Source: Litorimonas sp051251645
GTDB taxonomy: Bacteria > Pseudomonadota > Alphaproteobacteria > Caulobacterales > Maricaulaceae
Reading direction: 5' to 3'
Length of the DNA stretch: 64,000 nt
Assembly (NCBI GenBank): GCA_051251645.1
Contig: JBPOEY010000003.1
Location: 248,001 to 312,000, forward strand
Numbering within the stretch: the stretch's first letter is position 1; each line of letters opens with the position of its first letter. Of the stretch, positions 16,508 to 25,500 are shown piece by piece. The notes under the pieces were generated by a model. That model made no database searches. It saw nothing but the letters and a program-made list of their open reading frames with translations, and was not told the DNA's origin. Position numbers and translations under genes: made by a program.

Positions 16508-16743
16508 CGGCTTCATTGAAACTCGAACGGACGGTGACGCTCGGCCTCATTATGACGTTAGTGATACAGACTGCCGCCGGATTGATTTGGGTCGGGGCGG
16601 CAGATGCGCGCCTGACAGAGCTAGAACGCGAAGTCGAAAGTCGCTGGGGCATTAGTGAGCGTCTCGCTCGGCTTGAAGGTGAAACCGCCATGATGCGCGG
16701 CAGCTTGCAACGTATCGAACTGAGCCTGATCAATGAGAATTAA
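16504..16743 (+). CDS. GTA small membrane/coiled-coil protein (g3.5-like)
   Basis: 79 residues between portal and protease, overlapping both. One hydrophobic helix (TLGLIMTLVIQTAAGLIWVG) is followed by a short coiled coil (ARLTELEREVESRW, then ERLARLEGETAMMRGSLQRIEL). RcGTA-like clusters carry a small gene of this design here (g3.5 or orfg3.5), with no established function. The ATG overlaps the portal stop as ATGA. Confidence 0.8.
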   Translation: MTASLKLERTVTLGLIMTLVIQTAAGLIWVGAADARLTELEREVESRWGISERLARLEGETAMMRGSLQRIELSLINEN

Positions 16744-17173
16744 GGGCTACGCGTCACGCTTTAATGAGCGTGACGCCGGGGGAGACAGGGTTCAGGCCGG
16801 TGCTTTTGCAGCCTCACTTTTATCACAGGCGCGGGCCTTGCCGATGCTGTCCGATCATCAGCGACAAGTGGGGATTTGGCACCGCGCCATTGAGGACAAA
16901 AACGGTCTTTATGTCGAGGGTGAGGTGGTTGACCCGGCCCTGCGTAGGCTGATCCGGTCTGGTCGTATCAGCGGTCTGTCGATTGGCTATCGCACACGCC
17001 GCTCGCGCGATGGTCCGGGACAGCGAGACCTTCTCGAATTGGATTTGAAGGAAATATCGGTCGTTGCTTTCCCAATGCTGGGCTCGGCTCGGATCGAGAC
17101 CATCGACGATGATGACCCTAACCAAATAATTGAAAATACAATTGAACACGCCAACCATAGGAGAACAGCGTGA
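16733..17173 (+). CDS. GTA prohead protease, HK97 family (g4)
   Basis: 146 residues, S78-type serine protease that matures the capsid. Start MRIKGYASRFNERDAGGD is the usual N-terminus (GYA..F...D..GD.V..GAF). The active site is visible as His in MLSDHQRQVGIWH and Ser in GRISGLSIGYR. The following LLELDLKEISVVAFPML is the family's conserved strand pair. It overlaps g3.5 upstream and the capsid start downstream. Confidence 0.92.
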   Translation: MRIKGYASRFNERDAGGDRVQAGAFAASLLSQARALPMLSDHQRQVGIWHRAIEDKNGLYVEGEVVDPALRRLIRSGRISGLSIGYRTRRSRDGPGQRDLLELDLKEISVVAFPMLGSARIETIDDDDPNQIIENTIEHANHRRTA

Positions 17174-18321
17174 CGACACAGACACTTGAAACAAAAATGG
17201 TGAGCGATGATTTCGCCACCACCTTCGCGGCCTTTCGCGACGCCAATGACGAACGCCTATCTGAAATCGAGAAAAAATCCTCCGTCGACCCGTTGCTCGA
17301 AGCCAAGGTAGATCGTTTGAATAAACGTCTCGAAACATTGTCGATCAGCCTATCGCAGCCGAGCGCTGCAACGATGGAGACTGAGACCAAAACGGCGTGG
17401 TCGCGCTTCATCCGCACAGGTGACGAAACGGCTTTGATTGAAGCAAAGTCGCTATCCTCGACCGACGTTGATGGGGGTTATGTGGCACCGATCGAGACGG
17501 AAAATATGATTGACAGGGTGTTGGAAGAGGCCTCTCCAATTCGGCGTATCGCAACGGTGCGTAAAATCGGGACAGGCCTATTTCGTAAACCTGTCAGCAC
17601 CTCGCAGGCGGCGGCAGGATGGGCGGGCGAAAGCGATGCCCGCCCTGAGACAAGCGCACCCACTCTGAAGCTGCTCGATTTTCCGGCAGGCGAACTTTAT
17701 GCCATGCCGGCTGCGACGCAGGCCTTGCTTGACGATAGTGTGGCTGACGTCGATGCGTGGCTGGCTGAGGAGGTGCGTGATGTTTTTGCGGCGCAAGAAA
17801 CAGCGGCTTTCGTCGGCGGTGATGGATCCAATAAACCCAAGGGTTTTCTATCTTATCAGGGCGGAGCGGAGGCCTTGCAGGAAGTGGTGACAGGCGCTGC
17901 GGGTGATTTCATCGCAGGGGATCAATATGACACGCTGCTCGCGCTAACCTACGCGCTGAAGTCACGATACCGTCCGGGGTCGAGCTTTGTCATGAACCGT
18001 CGAACTTTGTCGACAATTCGGACGATCAAAGACGCGGACGGCAATTACGTTTGGACACCCGGGCAAGACGCCGGAAACCCCAGCACGCTGCTCGGCTATC
18101 CCGTGATTGAAGCGGAAGATATGCCGGACATTGCATCCGGCAGCACGGCTGTCGCCTTTGGCGATTTCCGACGCGGTTACCTCATCGCTGACCGTCAGGG
18201 CGTTCGTGTCCTGCGCGATCCTTATAGCGCCAAGCCTTACGTCCTCTTTTACACGACAAAGCGTGTTGGCGGCGGGGTGCAGGATAAGGATGCCATCGCC
18301 TTGATGAAGTTCTCTGCCTGA
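17170..18321 (+). CDS. GTA major capsid protein, HK97 fold (g5)
   Basis: 383 residues with a GTG start and AGGAG site just before it; overlaps the protease by four bases. The N-terminal 100 residues are charged and helical (FAAFRDANDERLSEIEKKSSVDP, VDRLNKRLETLSISL), i.e. the delta/scaffold domain removed by the protease. The mature part begins near KSLSSTDVDGGYVAP and includes NMIDRVLEEASPIRRIATV, FPAGELYAMPAATQALLDDS, FVGGDGSNKPKGFLSY and the C-terminal GDFRRGYLIADRQGVRVLRDPYSA, all typical for phage/GTA HK97 major capsid. It is the last gene before an intrinsic terminator. Confidence 0.94.
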   Translation: MTTQTLETKMVSDDFATTFAAFRDANDERLSEIEKKSSVDPLLEAKVDRLNKRLETLSISLSQPSAATMETETKTAWSRFIRTGDETALIEAKSLSSTDVDGGYVAPIETENMIDRVLEEASPIRRIATVRKIGTGLFRKPVSTSQAAAGWAGESDARPETSAPTLKLLDFPAGELYAMPAATQALLDDSVADVDAWLAEEVRDVFAAQETAAFVGGDGSNKPKGFLSYQGGAEALQEVVTGAAGDFIAGDQYDTLLALTYALKSRYRPGSSFVMNRRTLSTIRTIKDADGNYVWTPGQDAGNPSTLLGYPVIEAEDMPDIASGSTAVAFGDFRRGYLIADRQGVRVLRDPYSAKPYVLFYTTKRVGGGVQDKDAIALMKFSA

Positions 18322-18347
18322 TCCGTAGACCTCTAAACTCACTCACA

Positions 18348-18373
18348 AAACCCGCCCTTCGAGGCGGGTTTTT
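18348..18373 (+). terminator. strong intrinsic terminator between capsid and head-tail connector genes
   Basis: AAACCCGCC (18348-18356), loop CTTCGA, GGCGGGTTT (18363-18371), then further T to 18373. This perfect G/C-rich stem with a T tract begins 27 bases after the capsid stop and 31 bases before the g6 start, in the sense strand of the GTA operon. It would separate head genes from tail genes unless read through. Confidence 0.88.
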
Positions 18374-18403
18374 CTTTGCCATATTCATACGGGAGTCCGG
18401 CTT

Positions 18404-18904
18404 ATGCTGACTGATCTTAATCCACCGCCAGCTGAGCCGATTTCGCTCAGCGAGGCCAAAGCGTTTCTACGCGTCGATCACGATGATGAAGATGCGTTGA
18501 TCCAAACGCTGATCGCGTCCGCGCGAGAGCGGTTAGAATCGCATTTAAACATTACGATGGTTCAACGGTCGATGCAGGTCGCTGTGTCCTCGGGGGAGAC
18601 GATTAAACTTCCGCGCTGGCCTGTCCTGAGCATTGATCGAGTGACGATTGACGGTGAGCCGACATATGACTTCGTCGCTGACCTTCGGTGCCGTCCGGCG
18701 CGTATCAAAGTGGACACATTGGGCGCCTTCGAAATTATATTTACGGCGGGTTATGGGGCGGTGCCGAGCGATGTTCCGGCACCGCTCAGACAGGCCATGC
18801 TGTTACTGGTCGCGCGGGGTTTTGAGCATCGAGACGGATCATCCGATACTCTTCCTCTGATGGTTGATGCCTTGACCATGCCTTACCGGGTGGTGGGGTT
18901 ATGA
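18404..18904 (+). CDS. GTA head-tail connector/adaptor (g6)
   Basis: 166 residues, helical head-tail connector of the gp6/phiE125 gp8 type. Features: EPISLSEAKAFLRVDHDDEDALIQTLIASARERLESHLN, the family's core, in which LSEAKAHLRV and DE..I..LI..A are conserved, and ITAGYG-like FTAGYGAVPSDVPAPLRQAMLLLVA. Sits under the portal and forms the adaptor ring. It is the first gene after the internal terminator and overlaps g7 by four bases. Confidence 0.87.
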   Translation: MLTDLNPPPAEPISLSEAKAFLRVDHDDEDALIQTLIASARERLESHLNITMVQRSMQVAVSSGETIKLPRWPVLSIDRVTIDGEPTYDFVADLRCRPARIKVDTLGAFEIIFTAGYGAVPSDVPAPLRQAMLLLVARGFEHRDGSSDTLPLMVDALTMPYRVVGL

Positions 18905-19218
18905 TCGGGCAATTGAGGCACCGCATTGGCCTTTATGTGCCAAGCCGAATTGCGGATGATATTGGCGGCACGATTACAAGCTGGAGTTTCCAGTGTGCGA
19001 TTTGGGGTGCGGTCGAACCAAAATCGATCAGCGAGGTGAGAGAAAATGGCCGCTTGGCTGTCACGCAAACCTATCGCGTAACCATTCGTCACCGTGCAGA
19101 TTTCCCTCCGCGTTCGCGATTGGTTTGGCGCGGACGGACGTTACGCGTTGTCGCTGCTAGCGATCCCGACACGCGCGGTGAAAGACTTCACCTCATATGT
19201 GAGGAGGAAGTCCGATGA
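18901..19218 (+). CDS. GTA head closure / stopper protein (g7)
   Basis: 105 residues. Recognisable phage head-tail adaptor family (SPP1 gp16-like): start MIGQLRHRIGLYVPSR (family G.LR.RI.l..p), GGTITSWSFQCAIWGAVEP and TYRVTIRHRADFPPRSRLVWRG. Closes the head after DNA packaging. Overlaps neighbours by four bases. Confidence 0.86.
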   Translation: MIGQLRHRIGLYVPSRIADDIGGTITSWSFQCAIWGAVEPKSISEVRENGRLAVTQTYRVTIRHRADFPPRSRLVWRGRTLRVVAASDPDTRGERLHLICEEEVR

Positions 19219-19640
19219 GCGCCCTCGACCTCGCGCAGGCGGCGCTCACTATGCAGGCAGACATCCATTCTGCCTTATCGGAAAGCTTGGCCATGACTCT
19301 CGCCTTGGGGGATCCCGTCCGTGCCTATGATGATCCGCCGGAGAGTCCGGTCTATCCCTATCTGACTTACGGCAATGTGCGTTCAACAGACACGAGCGGA
19401 GACGGTGCGCCGCAATCGACGCATCAGATCAGTTTACATCTGTGGAGCCGGTATTCCGGTCGATCTGAGTTGCTTGATCTGATGCGCTTGATCGAATCCA
19501 CTTTGGATGCTGGATTGCCGCATACGGTGACGCCGCTTTATCTCGATGTGTTTCGCGCGCCAGACGGCATCACCTTTCACGGACTGCTGCGCCTCTCCGT
19601 CACCTTGTCCACCCCTCTTTCATTGGAGACCTCGCTATGA
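19215..19640 (+). CDS. GTA tail terminator (DUF3168, g8)
   Basis: 141 residues matching DUF3168: ALTMQADIHSALSES at the start, DDPPESPVYPYLTYGNVRSTD, then HQISLHLWSRYSGRSELLDLMRLIESTL, where the LHLWSR motif is the family hallmark. DUF3168 proteins terminate the tail tube and join it to the head. Short overlaps on both sides (ATGA). Confidence 0.87.
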   Translation: MSALDLAQAALTMQADIHSALSESLAMTLALGDPVRAYDDPPESPVYPYLTYGNVRSTDTSGDGAPQSTHQISLHLWSRYSGRSELLDLMRLIESTLDAGLPHTVTPLYLDVFRAPDGITFHGLLRLSVTLSTPLSLETSL

Positions 19641-20041
19641 GTGTCAAAAGAGGCCGCGATATGCTGCTGAAAATCGAAGACGATGGGACGTTCATCACCG
19701 TCGCGGGGTTACGGACGAAGTCGATCAAGCTGAATAGCCAGACCGTCGATGTCACCGACCAAGCGTCGAACGGGTGGGCAGAATTACTGCCTGAGGCCGG
19801 TATTCGGTCAGTCTCTGTGACGGGATCGGGCGTGTTTCGGGATGCCGTCTCGGATGCCCGTGTTCGTGCAGCCTTCTTTGCGCAGGATGTTGTGAACGCT
19901 CAGATGATCCTACCGGGTTTCGGAACGATAGCCGGGCCTGTCTTAGTGACATCGCTAACCTATGGTGGGACGTTCAAAGGCGAAGCGACCTTCGAATTGA
20001 CGCTCAGCAGCGCAGGCGAGCCGAGCTTTACCGCGCTATGA
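19637..20041 (+). CDS. GTA major tail tube protein (g9)
   Basis: 134 residues. Start MSVKRGRDMLLKIEDDG and the following RTKSIKLNSQTVDVTDQAS NG..W are typical of the phage major tail protein TP901-1/gene transfer agent group; SVTGSGVFRDAVSDARVR and GPVLVTSLTYGGTFKGEATFELTLSSAG complete the tube fold. Polymerises into the tail tube. Overlaps g8 and g10 by four bases. Confidence 0.9.
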   Translation: MSVKRGRDMLLKIEDDGTFITVAGLRTKSIKLNSQTVDVTDQASNGWAELLPEAGIRSVSVTGSGVFRDAVSDARVRAAFFAQDVVNAQMILPGFGTIAGPVLVTSLTYGGTFKGEATFELTLSSAGEPSFTAL

Positions 20042-20328
20042 TGTCCCTCGTTTATCGCTTGGGGGATGTGTCAACACCCTTAGGTCCGATGCGCCTCACC
20101 GTCAGCGGATTGGCAGAGGTGGTCGCACGATGTGACACACCTGACCTTCTATCTCTGGCAGATCAGATTAGGGTGATGACTTCGGCGACGGCGCGTCATG
20201 TTGCTATGGCTTTACTCCGCCCTTGCGGCGGAGCGGCTCACGTTGACAGCTTGTCGGATGCGCAGGTCGCGGCCCTCATGCCCGCTGCAGCCCGCTGTAT
20301 CACTGATGCGCTGACAGGTCGGTCATGA
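20038..20328 (+). CDS. GTA tail assembly chaperone 1 (g10)
   Basis: 96 residues, in the usual place after the tail tube gene. Small helical protein (LTVSGLAEVVARCDTPDLLSL and ATARHVAMALLRPCGG) of the gene-transfer-agent family assigned as tail assembly chaperone. The Cys-Gly motif LRPCGG and the final AALMPAAARCITDAL fit the family pattern as I know it, but similarity is weak and position gives most of the support. Overlaps the 57-codon gene g10.1 by four bases. Confidence 0.75.
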   Translation: MMSLVYRLGDVSTPLGPMRLTVSGLAEVVARCDTPDLLSLADQIRVMTSATARHVAMALLRPCGGAAHVDSLSDAQVAALMPAAARCITDALTGRS

Positions 20329-20498
20329 GTTGGCCGTTTGTTGCGTGGCATAGACTCGCTGTGCGTCACCTGTCCCTGAACCCGTCTGAATTTTGGGCGA
20401 TGCCGCTGGCCGATTGGTTGGCGTTGATCGCGCCTGATGCGCCCGCGCTCGATCATGATGCGCTTGACCAATTGATGAAAGAATATCCTGATGACTGA
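20325..20498 (+). CDS. GTA tail assembly chaperone 2, 57 residues (g10.1)
   Basis: A 57-codon gene (ATG 20325, TGA 20496-20498) that is easy to miss because of its size. Its start overlaps the g10 stop as ATGA and its end overlaps the g11 start by eight bases. The product begins MSWPFVAWHRLAV and has SLNPSEFWAMPLADWLALI, the pattern of the small phage tail assembly chaperone (TAC) found in RcGTA-like clusters as g10.1, in which an F/P-E-F-W-x-M/L-T-P-x-E-W/L motif is usual. It should guide tape-measure and tail-tube assembly. Confidence 0.82.
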   Translation: MSWPFVAWHRLAVRHLSLNPSEFWAMPLADWLALIAPDAPALDHDALDQLMKEYPDD

Positions 20499-20904
20499 GA
20501 CTTCTATTCCAAGCGCTGGGCCGGCAGCTGACGCGATTGCCGCCCTTGATACGGATGATGCATTTCGGAGTGCCGATGAAATTGCCGAGGCATTTGAAGC
20601 GGCCGGGGCTCGCATCGCGCGATCCTTGGAAAACGCGGCCAAAAGCGGTGAACTGTCGTTTAATTCTCTCGCTGACAGTGTGTTGACAGACCTCGCTAAA
20701 TTGGCGGTGGGTGAGCTGATTGAAGCGCCCCTAACCGCTTTCGTCGATGGTTTGACCAAGAGTTTGGGCGGCAGCTCGGGCGCAGCGACAACTGTCAATA
20801 TGAACATTTCCGGCGCATCTGATCCGGGTGGGTTTCGTCGCTCAGAAGGACAGATTGCGGCCACGCTGGCCCGGGCCGTGTCGCTGGGTCAGCGGAGGAC
20901 TTAA
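20491..20904 (+). CDS. GTA tape measure protein, unusually short (g11)
   Basis: 137 residues. Predicted helices (ADAIAALDTDDAFRSADEIAEAFEAAG, SFNSLADSVLTDLAKLAVGELI) and a C-terminal VNMNISGASDPGGFRRSEGQIAATLARAV, which is the conserved end of GTA/phage tape measure C-terminal domains. Tape measure length sets tail length; this protein is a fraction of a siphophage tape measure and also shorter than the about 220 residues I recall for RcGTA. It lies between chaperone and distal tail genes and overlaps both, so it is not obviously truncated. Confidence 0.85.
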   Translation: MTETSIPSAGPAADAIAALDTDDAFRSADEIAEAFEAAGARIARSLENAAKSGELSFNSLADSVLTDLAKLAVGELIEAPLTAFVDGLTKSLGGSSGAATTVNMNISGASDPGGFRRSEGQIAATLARAVSLGQRRT

Positions 20905-21509
20905 TGATGGCCTTTCATGATGTGCAATTCCCTCTACGGTTGGCGTTTGGGGCCAGCGGAGGCCCTGTTCGTGCCGTTGACATCGTCGAACTGGCGAATG
21001 GCCGTGAAGTTCGCAATACATCGCAAAGCCGTTCGCGCCGCCGCTATAATGCTGTGACAGGCGTCAAATCCGTCAAAGATGCGCGAACGCTGTCAGACTT
21101 TTTCGAAGCGCGGTCGGGACGGCTACATAGCTTTCGTTTTCGCGATCCATTGGATTTTAGCTCAGGGGCCGATGTGCCGACTGCAACCGATCAGTTGCTC
21201 GGTACAGGCGACAGTAACCAGGCCCAGTTCCAACTCGTAAAACGCTATAGCGAGGTCGTTCGACCCATTACGCGCCCTGTAAACGATAGTGTCACCGTCG
21301 CTGTGAACGGTTCGGCTGTTGCATTTTCTCTAAACGCGCTGGGTTTAATCGATATTGATGCACCACCCACTGGAGCCGTCGTCACCGCAGGCTTTTTGTT
21401 CGATGTGCCAGTCCGCTTTGATGCGGATGGCTTGGTCCTCTCGCTCGACACTCACGGCGCTGTAAATGTTACGGATGTGCCGCTGATTGAGGTGTTTGAA
21501 TATGCGTAA
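20904..21509 (+). CDS. GTA distal tail protein (DUF2460, g12)
   Basis: 201 residues. Almost every DUF2460 block is present: FHDVQFPLRLAFGASGGP at the N-terminus, IVELANGREVRN, SRRRYNAVTGVKSVKDARTLSDFFEARSGRLHSFRFRDPLDF (seen across residues 46-88), and FLFDVPVRFDADGL near the end. Forms the distal tail ring of the particle. The ATG overlaps the g11 stop by one base (TAATG); the next ATG is one codon later. The hub gene start overlaps its end. Confidence 0.92.
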   Translation: MMAFHDVQFPLRLAFGASGGPVRAVDIVELANGREVRNTSQSRSRRRYNAVTGVKSVKDARTLSDFFEARSGRLHSFRFRDPLDFSSGADVPTATDQLLGTGDSNQAQFQLVKRYSEVVRPITRPVNDSVTVAVNGSAVAFSLNALGLIDIDAPPTGAVVTAGFLFDVPVRFDADGLVLSLDTHGAVNVTDVPLIEVFEYA

Positions 21510-22137
21510 CCTCTCACCGGAATTGGTCGCGCATCTCGCGACGGATGCAACGACTTTATGTCGTGTGTTCGTTTTAAAGCTCGCAGATGAGAGGCAATTT
21601 GCCTTTACGGACCATGACCGGCCGCTCGCCCTTAACGGATTAAGCGCAAAGCCGATGGAGGCAACGGAAACTGAGAAACGAGCCGGTTTTGATGCGGATT
21701 CAGGTGCGCTTCGGGCCGTCTTCGATGTGGATATATCGCGTGACGATATCTTAGCCGGAACGTTGGACGGGGCGACTTTAGCGGAACATCGAGTGAATTG
21801 GGCCGACCCTGAGCAATCTGTCCATTTAACCACCGGTCGGATCGGCGCGGTAACGATTGCCGGCGATGGGTTTGAGGCAGATTGGCTGGGGCAGGCGACG
21901 GTGTTGGATCGATCCACGGGCCGCGTCTTCTCTCGGCGTTGTGATGCTGAATATGGTGACGCACGATGCGGTCTGAATGCCCAGTCGGGGCAAAGCTGCG
22001 CGCGAACATTCGATGCCTGCAAAGCCTTTTGCAATACCCTGAACTTTCGGGGGTTTCCTTTTCTGTTGGGCGATGATGTCTTGCAAAAAGGTGTTCATCT
22101 CACACCGAGCCGGACGGGTGGTTCGCGCTATGTCTGA
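21502..22137 (+). CDS. GTA baseplate hub protein (DUF2163, g13), Cys-rich C-terminus
   Basis: 211 residues. DUF2163 pattern: FAFTDHDRPL, GFDADSGALRAVFDVDISRDDILAGTLDGA and the RLGxV-like TGRIGAVTIAGDGFEAD. The C-terminal domain has five cysteines (147, 156, 166, 173, 177) in RRCDAEYGDARCGLN ... SCARTFDACKAFCN, then NFRGFPF. In RcGTA the hub coordinates an iron-sulfur cluster through cysteines in this region, so the same can be expected here. Start is the ATG overlapping the g12 stop; an ATG at 21487 would add five residues and is less likely. Confidence 0.92.
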   Translation: MRNLSPELVAHLATDATTLCRVFVLKLADERQFAFTDHDRPLALNGLSAKPMEATETEKRAGFDADSGALRAVFDVDISRDDILAGTLDGATLAEHRVNWADPEQSVHLTTGRIGAVTIAGDGFEADWLGQATVLDRSTGRVFSRRCDAEYGDARCGLNAQSGQSCARTFDACKAFCNTLNFRGFPFLLGDDVLQKGVHLTPSRTGGSRYV

Positions 22138-22579
22138 TCCAGAACTGCGTCAGCAGGTTCTCACCATAGCCCGAAACTGGCTCGATACGCCTTATCAGCA
22201 TCAAGCCTCAGTTAGAGGGGCTGGCTGTGATTGCCTTGGATTAATCCGGGGGGTTTGGCGCTCGCTCTACGGTCAGGAACCGGAAGAGCCACCCAACTAC
22301 ACGCCGGATTGGGCAGAGGAACGCGGGCAAGAGACATTGTTGCAAGCGGCCCGGCGCTGGCTTGTCCCGACTACAAACCCAAAACCCGGCGACGTTCTTT
22401 TGTTTCGGATGCGCGCGGAAAGCCCTTGTAAACATATCGGTATTCTCGCGGCTCAAAATCGGTTGATCCATGCCTATTGGGGTCGCGCGGTGGTCGAAAG
22501 CTGGCTTGAGCCTTTCTGGGCGCGGCGTATGGCGCACGCTTTTTCTTTTCCACAATTGACCCATGAGGTTGCGTTATGA
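22130..22579 (+). CDS. GTA NlpC/P60 cell-wall peptidase (g14)
   Basis: 149 residues. NlpC/P60 cysteine peptidase with catalytic Cys35 in AGCDCLGLIRGVWR, His102 in CKHIGILA, and a third polar residue near H114 (LIHAYW). N-terminal WLDTPYQHQASVRG is typical of the GTA/phage tail form. It sits in the tail baseplate and is thought to cut the peptidoglycan of the recipient. Start is the ATG overlapping the g13 stop (MSDPELRQQV); the longer frame from 22073 runs inside g13. It overlaps g15 by four bases. Confidence 0.93.
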   Translation: MSDPELRQQVLTIARNWLDTPYQHQASVRGAGCDCLGLIRGVWRSLYGQEPEEPPNYTPDWAEERGQETLLQAARRWLVPTTNPKPGDVLLFRMRAESPCKHIGILAAQNRLIHAYWGRAVVESWLEPFWARRMAHAFSFPQLTHEVAL

Positions 22580-25500
22580 CAACTTTGGCGGTTTCGGGTA
22601 TTCAAGCCTTTGCACGCGGCGGCGTACGTGCGTTGACGCAACTTGCGATTTCGACCGCGACGAGTGCGATCACCCGGGCGCTGGATAATCGTGTTTTTGA
22701 AGGTCCGCAGTTAGACAGCTTTCATTTGCAAACATCACGAGACGGGGCCGCGATGCCCCGCGTTTTTGGCCGTGTGCGTTTGGCCGGACAAGTGATCTGG
22801 GCCAGTCAGGTGCGAGAGCAAATGACCGATGAAAGTGTCGGGGGTAAAGGCGGCGGCCCAACGCAACGAAACTATTCTTACTCAATCAGCTTTGCTGTCG
22901 GATTATGCGAAGGCGAGATATTGGGCGTAGACCGCGTCTGGGCGAATGGCGAAACCTTACAGCGCGCGGGCTTAACCGTGCGCGTGCATACGGGATCTGA
23001 CAGGCAAGGCCCTGATCCTATCATTGAAGCGACAGAACCGGGCGAGGTGCCCGCGTTCCGGGGAACAGCCTATATTGTCTTTGAGGACTTCCCGCTGGAT
23101 GAATATGGCGCGCGCCTCCCGATCATCAATGCGGAAGTGGTGCGCGGCGTGAAACGTGGCGGACGGATGGAAGATCTGATCCAATCCGTCAATCTACTCC
23201 CTGGGACGGGAGAGTTCGCGTTGTCACCGACGATTGTGGAGGAGACGCCCAGCGTTGGCGTGACGATCCCATCCAATATGAATAGCTTTACGGGGCAAGC
23301 GGACGTGTTGACATCGCTTGATCAGTTGCAAGCAGAGCTGCCAAATTGCCGCCACGTCAATATTATCTGCGCGTGGTTTGGAACGTCACTCAATGCCGAG
23401 GATTGTCTCATTCAACCCGGCGCGGAACGGCGTGATCGACGTCTGCCGGACGTGGAATGGCGCGTGGCGGGGCGAGACCGTAAGAGTGCCTATATTGTTA
23501 GTGCGGATAGCGAAGGGCGCCCGAATTATGGCGGCACGCCTTCTGATGAAAGCGTAATAGCTTGCATTCGAGAGCTCAAACAGCGCGGTTTTGCGGTGAC
23601 ACTATACCCATTCTTGCTGATGGATATGCCCGGGTTTCCTTGGCGCCGGCGGATAACAGCAACGTCGAGTGGGGCGCTGTCCTCTTTCTTCGGAACAGAT
23701 CATGATTTCCGTTTTCGGCACCATATATTGCATCATGCGCGCCTTGCGCAGCAGGCCGGCGGTGTCGACGCCATTGTCATTGGTTCAGAACTAAAGTCCC
23801 TGACGGCGTACCGGTCCGGGGAAAGTTTTCCGGCAGTCGCGCACATGAAAAGCCTTGCCGCGGCGACCCGCACCATTGTCGGAATGGATACAAAAATCAC
23901 CTATGCGGCTGACTGGTCCGATTATTTTGGTGTGCAAAATGGCGGAGATGTTCGCTATCATCTCGACCCCCTTTGGGCTGACACCAATATTGATGCTGTC
24001 GGGATTGATGCTTATTTCCCTCTGTCTGATTGGCGCGACGGTGATCATTTGGATGACGCTTCCGGACGCCGTGCGCATGACCTCGATTACCTCACGGCCA
24101 ATGTTGAAGGCGGCGAAGGGTATGACTGGTATTATGCCAGCGAAAGCGATCGCGACGCGCAACTCCGCTCGCCGATTGATGATCCTGTCTATCGGTATAA
24201 GGATTTACGGCACTGGTGGAGCCAACTGCATATCGAACGCCGCAACGGTATTGCAGCAGGGCAAACTGCGTGGGCGCCGCGATCTAAACCCATCTGGTTA
24301 CTCGAAATCGGCTGCCCGGCCGTCGATAAGGGCGCGAACCAACCTAATGTGTTTAATGATAACAAGTCTATCGATGCGGCACTCCCCTATCATTCGGACG
24401 GGACACGGGATGACCTAATCCAACGGCGCTATATTGAGGCGTTTCTTAGTCACTACGAAGCGACAAACGAGCCCGGTTTTCTTGATCTTTCGCGGGCGTC
24501 GGTATGGGCGTGGGATGCGCGGCCTTATCCGGATTTCCCAGCGCGGTCTGCCGTCTGGTCTGATGGGTCAAATTGGGCGCGGGGTCATTGGCTTAATGGA
24601 CGCACCGGGCTGATGCCTGTGGCGGACGTGATTGAAGAGCTGGCGCGTGATAGCGGCCTGGTTGCTCTTGATGTCTCTGGCGTTTCTGGCGTTTTACCGG
24701 GGTATGTCGTTGATCGCCCAATGAGTGCGCGCGCGGCCCTCGCACCCCTCATGCAGCTCTTTGCCATCGAACTTGCGGAGCAGAGTGGAGATGTGACCTT
24801 TGCGATGGGTGGGCCAGAAAGTTTATCCCTCTCGGACAATGATCTTGTGCGTGGACCTATTCGACGTTCACGCGGCGATGCGGAAACTCGCATCCGCGAT
24901 GTGCGTCTGACCTATATTGATGCGGCGCGTGATTATCAGCTTGGCACAGCGTCTGCCCGAGAACGAACAGCCGAGTCCGTGGCTGTTGCGGATCTAGGCG
25001 TCCCTGCTGTTCTGGACGAAGGCTTCGCCCGTTATGTGGCGCAAAGAGAATTAGAGGTCGCTCACGCAGGCGAAGAAACCGTCAACCTCTCCCTGCCATT
25101 GGACACAGGACTCCAATTGGAAATCGGTGATCGGATCCTGTTTGAAGCCGTCGTCTGGTCGGTTGAGACTTTAGAGGTCGGAACAACCGTATCTGTTATG
25201 GCGCGTCGTAACGTTCGCAATGGCGCGGCCTGGGTATCGGGACCGACTCCGGTTGAGCCGCCCCAAATTTCTTACGCGGGCGCGCCGCAACTGCTCGCAT
25301 TTGATCTGCCGGGTCGGGATGGGGTCAGCGCGGGCGCACTGCTTGCCCCGTTTTCTGCCGTGACCGTGCAAATCTCTGACTCCGAGGCCGTGCTTGAAAC
25401 CCCCATACGTATCGGCGTGACTTTGTCTGAGTTTCCGGCAGGAAACATCCATCTTCGTGACACAGTGTCTGTTGTTGATATTCTCATCCCAGGTTTAAGG

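Noticed and set aside
23855..24418. 187-codon frame on the same strand inside the megatron gene
   Set aside because: It lies wholly within the g15 TIM-barrel coding region in another frame, lacks its own ribosome site and has low-complexity Met/Ile-rich sequence; a shadow frame.
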